A stretch of DNA of 27,728 nucleotides from JBBRYW01 sp038237235 (GTDB lineage Bacteria; Actinomycetota; Thermoleophilia; Gaiellales; Gaiellaceae). Within the stretch, counting starts at the first letter, position 1. Each line of letters opens with the position of its first letter. A program made the translations under genes and the position numbers. The notes under the pieces are model-generated. The model was not told the origin of the DNA. It did not search any database and saw nothing but the letters and a program-made list of their open reading frames with translations. Below, piece after piece: positions 19,162 through 26,709 of this stretch. Location of the stretch: contig JBBRYW010000028.1 in NCBI GenBank assembly GCA_038237235.1, forward strand, positions 1-27,728, given 5' to 3'.

Positions 19162-20826
19162 CTACTGTCCTCCGAAGGAGACGTCCGCAAACGCCTCCGT
19201 CCCCACGGGGCTTGCGACATAGCCCTTCACGCCCTTGTCGAAGCCGAGAGCGGGCTTCGTGTGGACGTACGGAACAGCGGGAACGAGCTGCGCGATGAGG
19301 CGATTCGCCTGCTTGTACAGCGCGTCGCGCTGCTTCAGGCTCACCGTTGCCTCGGCCTTGTCGAGCAGGCCGAACAGCTTCGCGTTGCGGAACCCGAACT
19401 GCGGGCTGTACTTCTGGAAGAAGGTTCCGACGAAGTTGTCGGGGTCACCGTAGTCGCCCGTCCAGCCGATCATGTTGAGATCGCCGGCAGTGCCGTCGTT
19501 GACCTTCTTCACGTAATCGGGCCGCCAGGGAGCGCTGTGCGCTTCGACGCTGAATCCCGATTCCTCGAGGCTTGCCTTGAACGCCTGGAAGTTGAGCTTC
19601 GGGTCCGGCATGTACGGTCGCGACACGTTCGTCGGATACCAGAACTCCACCTTCACCGGCAGGGAGAGCCCAGCCGCCTTGAGCAGGGCCTTGGCCTTGC
19701 TCGGGCTGAACGGGTACGTCTTGACCTTCTTCTCGTAGCCGAACGGGATCGTGGGCGGCATGAACTCCTTGGCCACGATGCCGCGACCCGCGTAGAAGGA
19801 GCGGACGACGGAGGCCCGGTCGAGCCCGTACGCGACCGCCTGGCGCACCTTGACGTTGTTGAACGGCGGACGCGAGGAGTTGATCGTGACGTACCCCACG
19901 TTGAACTGCGGCCGGTCGACGAGCTTCAGCTTCGAGTCCTGCTTGATCGTCGGGATGTCCGGGGTGCTGACGATGTCGTAGCCGTTGACGTCACCCTTCT
20001 GGAGCGCCTGCAGGCGCGCCGTGCCGTTCGTGATCGGCTCGATGATCAGCGTCGAGATCCCAGGCTTCTTGCCCCAGTACTGGTTGTTCCTGACGAGCAC
20101 GACCTTCTGGCCGATCTTCCACTCCTGGAGCTTGTACGGCCCGGTGCCCGTCGGGTGCTGGAACGCGTACGTGCCCGTGGGGTAGAAGGTGCTGCCGCGC
20201 AGCTCGCCCTTGTCCGCGTCGTAGCGCTTCAGCGCGGTCGGGCTCTGGATCGAGAACGACGAGATCACGAGCGAGGGCAGGAAGGGCCCCGACCGCTTCG
20301 TGAGCTTGATCACCGCCGTGTACTTGCCGTTTGCCTTGCAGCTGCGATACAGGCTCGAGCCGAGCGTCGCGTTCGCCGACTCGTTGCGGTGGAAGCCCCC
20401 GAAGATCGCGCGATAGTAGTAGGACGCCGAGGCGTCCTGGAAGGGCCCGGTGAAGTTGTACCAGCGGTTGAAGTTGAAACAGACTGCCGCCGCGTTGAAC
20501 TGGCTGCCGTCGTGGAACTTCACGCCCTTCCGCAGCCCGAACGTCCACGTCTTGCCGTCACGGGCAACCTTCCAGCTGGTCGCGAGCGCCGGCTCAACCC
20601 TGAGCGTCCCCGGCTTGAGCTCCACGAGCCCCTGGAAGATCTGCTTCGTGACCCGGAACGACTCGCCGTCCGAGACGAGCGCTGGATCGAGGTAGGTCGG
20701 GTCGGACGTGCCCGCAAAGATCAGCGTCCCTCCCTTTTGCAGCTTGCTGACAGCCGCGTACGACGTCGCCGTGAGAACGGCGCCGAGTGCCGCGACGACA
20801 GCGAATTTCATTATTCTTCGCCTCAC
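19162..20826 (-). CDS. dppA: Peptide ABC transporter substrate-binding protein (family 5)
   Basis: The 554-aa extracytoplasmic binding protein of the SBP_bac_5 family delivers peptides to the permease. An N-terminal MRRRIMKFAVVAALGAVLTATSYAAV signal is followed by GGTLIFAGTSDPTYLDPALVSDGESFRVTKQIFQGLVE, then WTFGLRKGVKFHDGSQFNAAAV, family motifs. VRQAVAYGLDRASVV and the NMIGWTGDYGDPDNF segment come later. The signal ends in an Ala-rich site without the lipobox Cys expected of most Gram-positive binding proteins, so the protein may be released or held by other means. The GTG at 20826 is chosen for AAGGAG close upstream, and a sigma-A-type promoter lies at 20875-20903. It is the first gene of the dpp operon. 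Confidence 0.92.
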   Translation of the reverse strand: MRRRIMKFAVVAALGAVLTATSYAAVSKLQKGGTLIFAGTSDPTYLDPALVSDGESFRVTKQIFQGLVELKPGTLRVEPALATSWKVARDGKTWTFGLRKGVKFHDGSQFNAAAVCFNFNRWYNFTGPFQDASASYYYRAIFGGFHRNESANATLGSSLYRSCKANGKYTAVIKLTKRSGPFLPSLVISSFSIQSPTALKRYDADKGELRGSTFYPTGTYAFQHPTGTGPYKLQEWKIGQKVVLVRNNQYWGKKPGISTLIIEPITNGTARLQALQKGDVNGYDIVSTPDIPTIKQDSKLKLVDRPQFNVGYVTINSSRPPFNNVKVRQAVAYGLDRASVVRSFYAGRGIVAKEFMPPTIPFGYEKKVKTYPFSPSKAKALLKAAGLSLPVKVEFWYPTNVSRPYMPDPKLNFQAFKASLEESGFSVEAHSAPWRPDYVKKVNDGTAGDLNMIGWTGDYGDPDNFVGTFFQKYSPQFGFRNAKLFGLLDKAEATVSLKQRDALYKQANRLIAQLVPAVPYVHTKPALGFDKGVKGYVASPVGTEAFADVSFGGQ

Positions 20827-20874
20827 ACCTTCTCCTTTCGCTGCTGCCGCTCACTCAGACGGGGCGACAGCTTC

Positions 20875-20903
20875 AGTATCCAGTAGGTCTGACGTTCGGG
20901 CAA
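20875..20903 (-). promoter_or_regulatory. Promoter of the dpp operon, TTGCCC-N17-GATACT
   Basis: On the minus strand TTGCCC (20898-20903) and GATACT (20875-20880) are exactly 17 nt apart. The predicted start is near 20868, giving a leader of about 40 nt that ends in AAGGAG before the GTG at 20826. Unlike most first genes here, dppA therefore has a true 5' leader. Confidence 0.6.
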
Positions 20904-20934
20904 GCCCACTGTTAGGCCGACCGAGTGACAACAG

Positions 20935-20948
20935 GCGGCCGAAGCCGC
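20935..20948 (-). terminator. UUCG-capped hairpin downstream of the sigma factor gene
   Basis: On the minus strand the sequence reads GCGGC-TTCG-GCCGC, a 5-bp stem closed by a C(UUCG)G tetraloop, 31 nt after the stop codon. The following bases have only scattered Ts, so it may be a weak terminator or a 3'-end stabiliser rather than a classical rho-independent terminator. Confidence 0.4.
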
Positions 20949-20979
20949 GGACGGTCTCTTCCCCAGTGCCAGCGGGCGA

Positions 20980-22122
20980 CTACGCCGCAGCAACCGACGC
21001 GAGATCGCGAATGGCGGCGAGCCGCGCAAGAGCCTGGCCTTCGAGCTGCCGGACGCGCTCACGCGTCAGGTCGAGCTCGTGCCCGATCGCCTCCAGCGTC
21101 CACGGCTCACCCTCGAAGCCGAAGCGAAGCTCGAGAATCCGGCGCTCACGCTCAGGCAGAGCGTCGAGCGCGCGGCGTACGCCCTGGCGGCGCAGCGACT
21201 CCTCGGCCTCGTCGAACGGGTCGGCCGCCTCGCGGTCGGCAAAGAGGTCGCCTAGCTCACCCTCGTCGTCCGCGCCGACCGTCTGGTTCAGCGAGACCGA
21301 GGCCAGAGCCGCGCCAAGCGCCTCATCGACGTGCTGCAGGGGCAGCCCCGTCGCCTCCGCGAGCTCGAGCTTGGTCGCCTCGCGCCCAAGCTCGACCTCC
21401 AGCCGGCGCGCCGCTCGACTCAGCTTCTGCTGGCGCTCGACGACGTGGACGGGCACGCGAATCGTTCGCGCGTGGTTCGCGACGGCGCGCTGCACCGACT
21501 GGCGGATCCACCAGGTCGCGTAGGTCGAAAACTTGTAGCCCCGGCGCCAGTCGAACTTCTCGACGGCCCGGTTGAGTCCCAGCGTGCCCTCCTGGATCAG
21601 GTCGAGGAACGGCACGCCCAGACCGCGGTAGCCCTTCGCGATCGAGACGACGAGCCGCAGGTTGGACTCGATCATCCGGCGCTTCGCGACGGGGTCGCCG
21701 CGCTCGATCGCCTTGGCGAGGGAGACCTCCTCGGCGGCGGTCAGAAGCTTGTGGCGGCCGACGTCGGCGAGGAAGAGCTGCAGGCTGTCGGCGGAGCCCG
21801 AGAGCGCCTCAGCCGGCTCGGGCTGGCGCGTCTCGACGACCGGTTCTGCCTCCGGGGCCTGGTTCGGCTGCCCGACCTCGAGCCCGATCGTCTCGAGCTC
21901 CCGGGTCAGTTGCTCGCTGTCTTCCTCGTTCAACTCGTGCTCGAGCACGAATGCCTCGAACTCCACCGGCTCGACAAAGCCGCGCTCCTCCGAGGCCTCG
22001 ACAAGCGTTCGGCCCTGCTCGGTCTCGAGCAAATCGTGCAACTGGTTCGGTGTCAAAAGCCTCTCAACGTCCTTTCTAGCCACTTCCGAGCTCGACGCCT
22101 GCGGAAGTCTGCTCGATCTCAC
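20980..22122 (-). CDS. rpoD: Principal RNA polymerase sigma factor (sigma-70, RpoD/SigA)
   Basis: The 380-aa protein has a region-1.1-like domain (about 19-83, VERLLTPNQLHDLLETEQGRTL, then EERGFVEPVEFEAFV), an acidic/Pro linker, region 1.2 (DSLQLFLADVGRHKLLTAAEE), region 2 (NLRLVVSIAKGYRGLGVPFLDLIQEGTLGL, EKFDWRRGYKFSTYATWWIRQSVQRAVA), region 3, and region 4 ending with the helix-turn-helix TLEAIGHELDLTRERVRQLEGQALARL. The presence of region 1.1 and the intact 2.3/2.4 helix mark a housekeeping factor recognising TTGACA/TATAAT-like sites. The start at GTG 22122 is supported by a -10 box TAGAGT 6 nt upstream, so the sigma gene itself looks leaderless. Region 4 reads VRRALDALPERERRILELRFG, as expected. 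Confidence 0.93.
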   Translation of the reverse strand: MRSSRLPQASSSEVARKDVERLLTPNQLHDLLETEQGRTLVEASEERGFVEPVEFEAFVLEHELNEEDSEQLTRELETIGLEVGQPNQAPEAEPVVETRQPEPAEALSGSADSLQLFLADVGRHKLLTAAEEVSLAKAIERGDPVAKRRMIESNLRLVVSIAKGYRGLGVPFLDLIQEGTLGLNRAVEKFDWRRGYKFSTYATWWIRQSVQRAVANHARTIRVPVHVVERQQKLSRAARRLEVELGREATKLELAEATGLPLQHVDEALGAALASVSLNQTVGADDEGELGDLFADREAADPFDEAEESLRRQGVRRALDALPERERRILELRFGFEGEPWTLEAIGHELDLTRERVRQLEGQALARLAAIRDLASVAAA

Positions 22123-22128
22123 TTTCTG

Positions 22129-22157
22129 ACTCTAAGGGGTTACTCCTCGCGTTTCCA
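22129..22157 (-). promoter_or_regulatory. Promoter TGGAAA-N17-TAGAGT of the sigma factor gene
   Basis: On the minus strand TAGAGT (22129-22134) ends 6 nt before the GTG at 22122, and TGGAAA (22152-22157) lies 17 nt further upstream. Spacing is ideal for sigma-70, and the transcript would begin at or within a base or two of the start codon. Confidence 0.65.
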
Positions 22158-22215
22158 GAGTGATGTCCCCGTTCTCGCGCGGGTCTAACAAACACCTAAC
22201 GAAGGCGTGTCGACC

Positions 22216-24378
22216 CTATTCCACAGCGGCCGGCTCTTTCGTGCGAGTCGGCGCCGGGAAGTCGAACTCGGTCTTGCCCTCACTGTTCAAGACGAGTCGG
22301 GCCCTAAAAGGTTTGCCGGCCTTCGAGCGGAAGCCCGACAACACCTCCTTCGTACGGCCCTCCTCGAGCAGCTGGCGAGCCACCTCGGGGGTGATCGTAC
22401 GGCCGGCGACGCGCTTCCAGATCACGAAGCCGCAGCCCGGCTCCTCCTTGCTCTTCCAGCTCGTGCAGCCGAAGGCGCGCGAGTTCTCGCGGATCGTCTG
22501 GCCGCAGCGCGGGCAGGGGCCGAGCTCGACGCGCTCCGGGCGCAGCTTCTCCTTGTCGAGCGCGGCGATCTCCTCGACCGTGGCGCGCGTCAGGCCTTCG
22601 ATCTGCTGCATGAAGGCGCCGCGATCGCCCTGGCCGTGCTCGATGTCGGCGAGCTGCTTCTCCCAGTCGCCGGTCAGCTCCGGCGACGTCAGCGGATGCC
22701 CCTCGATCATCGTGATCACCTGGATTCCCTTGGGTGTCGCCTGCAGATCCTTGCCTGCGCGCTCCACGTACTCGCGGCGGATCAGCGTCTCGATCATCTC
22801 GGCGCGGGTTGCCGGCGTCCCGAGGCCGCGCTCCTTCATCGCCTCGCGCAGCTCCTCGTCGTCGATCAGCTTGCCGGCCGTCTCCATCGCGGAGAGGAGT
22901 GTCGCCTCCGTGTAGCGGGGGGGCGGCTTCGTCTCCTTCGCCTCGCTCTCGGCGGAGAGGCATCGCACGGCCTGTCCCTGCTCGACCCGCGGCAGCTCGC
23001 CACCCTCCGTCTCCCCATCCTCCTGTGCGCCGTTCGTCACATCGGCCTCGAGCCCGTACACGCCTCGCCAGCCCGGCTCGAGCGTGACCTTGCCGCGTGT
23101 GCGGAAGCGCTCGCCCTCGACCTCGGTCACGATCGTCGTCCGCTCGTAGCGCGCGGCCGGGTGGAAGACGGCCAGGAACCGCCGCGCCACGAGGTCGAAG
23201 ACGCGGCGCTCGTCCGGCGAGAAGGCGCTCACGTCGTGGGCGACGTCCGTCGGGATGATCGCGTGGTGGTCGTCGACCCGGGCATCGTTGACGACTCTGC
23301 TCAGGGGCAGTTGCCCGAGTCCGAGCACGAAACGAGCGCCGGCCGTGTAGTCGGAGATCGGCACGAGCGTCTCGGCGGTCGGCTTGATCGCCGGCACCAG
23401 GTCGCCGGACAGGTAGCGGGACGACGTGCGGGGATAGGTGAGGGCCTTCTTGCTCTCGTAGAGGGACTGCGCGGCCTGCAGCGTGCGGCGCGCCGAGAAC
23501 CCGAAGCGGCGGTTGGCGTCGCGCTGGAGCGAGGTCAGGTCGTAGAGCAAAGGGGCACGCTCCGACTGCTGCTTGCGCTCGACCGACGCCACGGTGCCGC
23601 CCTTGCCCGAGACCTTCTCGACGATCTCGTCCGCGCGCGCGCCTTCCTTCAAACGCGTCTCGTCGCCCTCGAACCAAAGCCCCTCGTAGCGCGGGTCGAA
23701 CTGAGCCCGAACAAGCCAGTAGGGCACTGGTACGAAAGCCTGGATCTCACGTTCCCGGCGCACGATCATCGCGAGCGTCGGCGTCTGCACCCGACCGAGC
23801 GAGACGACGCCGCCAACCCAGGCACGGCCGCGAATCGTCGCGGCGCGAGTCGCGTTCATCCCGACGAGCCAGTCGGCCTCGGAGCGCGAGCGCGCCGCCG
23901 CCTCGAGCGGCTTGAGCTGCGAGCCGGGACGCAATCGCTCGAAGCCGTCTCGGATCGCCGTCTTCGTCATCGAGTTGATCCAGAGTCGCTCGACCGGCTT
24001 GTCGACGTCGGCGGTGTCCCAGATGTACGCGAAGATCAACTCGCCCTCGCGTCCGGAGTCGCAGGCGTTGATGACACGGTCGACGTCGTCCCGCTTGAGC
24101 AGCTTGTGGACGAGCTTGAGCTGCTTCTTCGACTTGGCGTCGCGCGGCTGGAGCCGGAACGCGTCCGGGACGATCGGGAGGTCGGCCATCCGCCACTTCT
24201 TGAACCGCTCGTCGTAGGCGTCCGGCTCGGCGAGCTCGACGAGGTGTCCCACGGCGAACGTGACCACGTACTCCTCCGACTCGAGGTAGCCGTCGGAGCT
24301 CGTGAAGCTGCCGGGCAGCGCATTGGCGAGGTCGCGCCCGACGGAAGGTTTCTCGGCGATGACGAGGGTCTTGCTCAC
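22216..24378 (-). CDS. topB: Type IA DNA topoisomerase, TopB (topoisomerase III) type
   Basis: The 720-aa enzyme relaxes or decatenates DNA through a single-strand break. A TOPRIM domain starts the protein (SKTLVIAEKPSVGRDLA; the acidic NACDSGREGELIF motif near 100), then the gate domains with GRAWVGGVVSLGRVQTPTLAMIV and the active-site tyrosine in ALTYPRTSSRYLSGDL. AMKERGLGTPATRAEMIETLIRREYV is the conserved late block. The C-terminus has a four-Cys zinc-ribbon (CPRCGQTI, then CTSW and PGCGF). The GTG at 24378 (MSKTLVIAEK) is preferred over the TTG 18 nt upstream because it matches the family N-terminus and lies 7 nt from TAAGGT. It is divergent from the acyltransferase gene. Confidence 0.92.
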   Translation of the reverse strand: MSKTLVIAEKPSVGRDLANALPGSFTSSDGYLESEEYVVTFAVGHLVELAEPDAYDERFKKWRMADLPIVPDAFRLQPRDAKSKKQLKLVHKLLKRDDVDRVINACDSGREGELIFAYIWDTADVDKPVERLWINSMTKTAIRDGFERLRPGSQLKPLEAAARSRSEADWLVGMNATRAATIRGRAWVGGVVSLGRVQTPTLAMIVRREREIQAFVPVPYWLVRAQFDPRYEGLWFEGDETRLKEGARADEIVEKVSGKGGTVASVERKQQSERAPLLYDLTSLQRDANRRFGFSARRTLQAAQSLYESKKALTYPRTSSRYLSGDLVPAIKPTAETLVPISDYTAGARFVLGLGQLPLSRVVNDARVDDHHAIIPTDVAHDVSAFSPDERRVFDLVARRFLAVFHPAARYERTTIVTEVEGERFRTRGKVTLEPGWRGVYGLEADVTNGAQEDGETEGGELPRVEQGQAVRCLSAESEAKETKPPPRYTEATLLSAMETAGKLIDDEELREAMKERGLGTPATRAEMIETLIRREYVERAGKDLQATPKGIQVITMIEGHPLTSPELTGDWEKQLADIEHGQGDRGAFMQQIEGLTRATVEEIAALDKEKLRPERVELGPCPRCGQTIRENSRAFGCTSWKSKEEPGCGFVIWKRVAGRTITPEVARQLLEEGRTKEVLSGFRSKAGKPFRARLVLNSEGKTEFDFPAPTRTKEPAAVE

Positions 24379-24385
24379 GGCGAAC

Positions 24386-24391
24386 ACCTTA
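24386..24391 (-). promoter_or_regulatory. -10 box TAAGGT for the topoisomerase gene
   Basis: On the minus strand TAAGGT ends 7 nt before the GTG at 24378, supporting that start. The divergent -10 candidate for the acyltransferase gene begins only 8 bp away, so the two promoters overlap and may compete. Confidence 0.6.
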
Positions 24392-24398
24392 GCCAAGC

Positions 24399-24404
24399 AA
24401 TACT
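24399..24404 (+). promoter_or_regulatory. Candidate -10 box AATACT for the acyltransferase operon
   Basis: AATACT lies 8 nt before the ATG at 24413, within the 34-bp region between divergent starts. There is no Shine-Dalgarno sequence in front of the ATG. Confidence 0.45.
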
Positions 24405-24412
24405 CCCCCGGG

Positions 24413-25024
24413 ATGTCGCGGGGGTTCTATCTCTTCGTCGGAATCGTGAGCTGGCCCATCGTCCGGGGGCTCTTCCGCCTAACTGCCACAGGCGTGGAGC
24501 ACCTGCCGGTCGAGGGTGGGTTCGTGCTCGGCGTCAACCATGTCTCGAACGTCGATCCCTGGGCGATCGGGATGCCGCTCTGGCCCCGGCGTCGCCTCCG
24601 CTGGATGGCGAAGTCGGAGCTCTTCAACCCCGCCCTGACGCCTTTCCTGCGGGCGATCGGCGCTTTCCCAGTTCGACGCGGGGAGGGCGATGCGGAGGCG
24701 ATCCGCACTGCGATCCGCGTCTGCCAGGGCGGTGACGTGCTCGTCATGTTCCCGGAGGGGACACGCCGGGCGAAGGGATTGCGCAAGAAATTCGAGGCGC
24801 GTCCGCACACCGGAGCCGCTCGCATCGCGCTAGCGGCCGGCGTTCCGCTCCTCCCAGCGGCCGTCAAGGGCACTGAGAGACTGGCCCGCCTGCCGCGGGT
24901 CCGCGTCGCCTACGGCCCCGCGATATCGCTCGAGGAGTCCGGGCGGGAGCCCGAGGCCGATGTCGCCGAGGCCGCCACGGAGCGGCTGATGGTGGAGATC
25001 GCGCGCCTCGAGGCGACCCTTTGA
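24413..25024 (+). CDS. 1-acyl-sn-glycerol-3-phosphate acyltransferase (PlsC-type)
   Basis: The 203-aa protein has the PlsC acyltransferase signature: NHVSNVDPWAIG with the H-x4-D catalytic pair, MAKSELFNPALTPFLRAIGAFPVRRGEGD, and the glycerol-phosphate-binding FPEGTRR. An N-terminal hydrophobic stretch (FYLFVGIVSWPIVRGLF) would bind the membrane. It transfers an acyl group to lysophosphatidate in phospholipid synthesis, or to a related lipid. The ATG at 24413 is chosen because it starts the membrane helix and is near a -10 box; the longer upstream frame lies within the topoisomerase gene. The stop overlaps the next gene's TTG by 4 nt, so the pair is coupled. Confidence 0.92.
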   Translation: MSRGFYLFVGIVSWPIVRGLFRLTATGVEHLPVEGGFVLGVNHVSNVDPWAIGMPLWPRRRLRWMAKSELFNPALTPFLRAIGAFPVRRGEGDAEAIRTAIRVCQGGDVLVMFPEGTRRAKGLRKKFEARPHTGAARIALAAGVPLLPAAVKGTERLARLPRVRVAYGPAISLEESGREPEADVAEAATERLMVEIARLEATL

Positions 25025-25866
25025 CGCGGCCGCTGCTCGCAATCGACGGCGACTCGCTCGCCCACCGCGCCTACCACGGCCTGCCGAAGTCGATTCGACG
25101 TGCCGAGGGCCGCCCCGGCGGCGCGATCGTCGGCTTCGCCAACATGCTCGTCCGCCTGTGGCAGGACGAGCGCCCGCGCGCGGTCTTCGTCGGCTGGGAC
25201 ACGCTCGAGGCGCCGACCTACCGCCACGAGGCATTCGCCGGCTATCAAGGGGGGCGCGAGTTCGACCCGGACCTGCTCGAGCAGTTGCCCCTCTTGCCGG
25301 AGCTCGTCGACGCTTTCGGGTTCGCGCGCGCGAAGACGGCCGGCTACGAGGCGGACGACTTCCTCGCCGCCGCGGTCCTATTCGAGGAGGAGCGCGGCGG
25401 ACGAGCCGTGGTCGCGACGTCCGACCGCGACGCCTTCCAGCTCGTGAGCGAGCGAACGACGGTCCTCCAGCCGGTGCGCGGCGTATCGCAGCTCGCGCGA
25501 ATCGGGCCGGCGGAGGTACGTGAGCGCTACGGCGTCGAGCCGCACCAGGTGCCGGATTTCATCGCTCTCAGGGGCGATCCATCGGACCGGCTGCCCGGAG
25601 CGAGCGGGATCGGCCCCAAGAAGGCGGCCGAGGTCGTGAACCGGTACGGCTCGCTGGAGGAGGCGCTTGCCGCAGGCCGCTTCGGCAGCGAGGCTGGCGA
25701 TCTTCGCCTCTACAGGCGCCTCGCAACGCTCGACCCGACGGCACCCCTGCCCGAGCTCACCGACGGGACACCCACTTGGGAGTCCGCGTCGCAGCTCGCT
25801 CGCCGATGGGGGCTGAGCGGGCTCGCCGAGCGCCTCGCCGCGCTGGAGGTCGCATCGAGCTCCTGA
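25021..25866 (+). CDS. Stand-alone 5'-3' exonuclease / flap nuclease (PolA N-terminal-like)
   Basis: The 281-aa protein matches the 5' nuclease domain of DNA polymerase I without the polymerase. Acidic metal-binding residues are seen in LLAIDGDSLAHRAYHG, VFVGWDTLEAPTYRHEAFAGYQ, GYEADDFLAAAV and VVATSDRDAFQLV. The helix-hairpin-helix DNA-binding motif is RLPGASGIGPKKAAEVVNRYGSLEEAL. It would trim flaps or RNA primers at replication or repair sites. The TTG start at 25021 overlaps the acyltransferase TGA by 4 nt. The downstream deacetylase-like gene begins within its last 60 nt or just at its end. Whether it is essential depends on a full-length PolA elsewhere. Confidence 0.9.
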   Translation: MTRPLLAIDGDSLAHRAYHGLPKSIRRAEGRPGGAIVGFANMLVRLWQDERPRAVFVGWDTLEAPTYRHEAFAGYQGGREFDPDLLEQLPLLPELVDAFGFARAKTAGYEADDFLAAAVLFEEERGGRAVVATSDRDAFQLVSERTTVLQPVRGVSQLARIGPAEVRERYGVEPHQVPDFIALRGDPSDRLPGASGIGPKKAAEVVNRYGSLEEALAAGRFGSEAGDLRLYRRLATLDPTAPLPELTDGTPTWESASQLARRWGLSGLAERLAALEVASSS

Positions 25867-26708
25867 GCCACGCTCTGATGGCCGAGCTCCACCCGACGCC
25901 GGGGCACCCGGAGTCGCAGGCCAGGCTCGCCGTCTGCCTCGAGGCTCTGGACGGCTGGCACGAGGTGACGCCGGCGACCGAGGGCGAGATCGAGCGCTGC
26001 CATACGCCCGGATATGTCGCCCGCGTCAAGTCGATCGACCGCACTGCATGGCTGGAGCCGAACACGATCGCGTCGGAGACGACGTACGAGGCGGCTTGCC
26101 TCGCCGCCGGCGCCGCCGTGGCCGCGGTCCGGGTCGGAGGCTTCGCGCTGGTTCGCCCTCCCGGCCACCATGCCCTCGCCGACGACGCGTTCGGCTTCTG
26201 CTTCTTCAACAACGTCGCGATCGCCGCGCGGGCGGCGCAGGCCGATCTCGGCCTCGAGCGGGTCGCGATCGTCGACTGGGACGTCCATCACGGCAACGGC
26301 ACCCAGGATGCGTTCTGGGACGACCCGTCGGTCTTCTTCGCCTCCATGCACCAGTGGCCGCTGTTTCCGGGAACCGGCGGAGCCGGCGAGCGCAACGAGA
26401 CGACGCTCAACGTCCCGCTTCCCCCCGGCTCGGGTGACCAGGACTACCTGCGCGCCTTCGCCGAGCAGGTCGAGCCGGCCGTGCGGGCCTTCGAGCCGGA
26501 CCTCGTGCTCGTGTCGGCCGGCTTCGACGCGCACGTCGACGAGCCCGTCTACCTGACCGCGATGCATGTGACCGAGGACGGGTTCCGGGAGCTCGCCCGT
26601 CGCTCGTCCGCGCTCGCGCCTCGCGCCGCGGCCGTGCTCGAGGGGGGTTACAACCTCGAGACGCTGCCGCGGCTCGTCGAAGCAGCACTCGAGGGCTTCA
26701 ACTCGTAG
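25806..26708 (+). CDS. Histone deacetylase-like amidohydrolase (class II/HDAC family)
   Basis: About 300 aa if started at ATG 25806. The zinc-dependent deacetylase motifs are complete: LVRPPGHHAL (catalytic His pair), IVDWDVHHGNGTQ (Asp and His zinc ligands), SMHQWPLFPGTG, LVSAGFDAH (third ligand Asp) and EGGYN. Bacterial members deacetylate polyamines, lysine side chains or small amides; the substrate is not evident. The conserved N-terminal pattern begins around IELLSHALMAELHPTPGHPE, so the ATG at 25878 would cut into the fold, while 25806 adds a basic, non-conserved peptide lying inside the exonuclease gene. A strong GGAGGT at 25845-25850 has no ATG, GTG or TTG at proper distance; the true start is unresolved. 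Confidence 0.88.
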   Translation: MGAERARRAPRRAGGRIELLSHALMAELHPTPGHPESQARLAVCLEALDGWHEVTPATEGEIERCHTPGYVARVKSIDRTAWLEPNTIASETTYEAACLAAGAAVAAVRVGGFALVRPPGHHALADDAFGFCFFNNVAIAARAAQADLGLERVAIVDWDVHHGNGTQDAFWDDPSVFFASMHQWPLFPGTGGAGERNETTLNVPLPPGSGDQDYLRAFAEQVEPAVRAFEPDLVLVSAGFDAHVDEPVYLTAMHVTEDGFRELARRSSALAPRAAAVLEGGYNLETLPRLVEAALEGFNS

Positions 26709-26709
26709 C

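Noticed and set aside
18736..20886. Long open frame on the plus strand through dppB and dppA
   Set aside because: Arg/Glu/Leu/Val-rich translation without family motifs, lying antisense to two genes with clear permease and binding-protein motifs. Long antisense frames are expected in GC-rich DNA with few stop codons.
24302..24412. N-terminal extension of the acyltransferase from an upstream ATG
   Set aside because: Lies within the topoisomerase coding region and adds non-conserved residues before the membrane helix. The ATG at 24413 fits the family and the -10 box.
22207..24735. 842-codon open frame on the plus strand antisense to the topoisomerase gene
   Set aside because: No recognisable domain, and the minus strand carries complete topoisomerase motifs. 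A mirror of the codon bias, not a gene.
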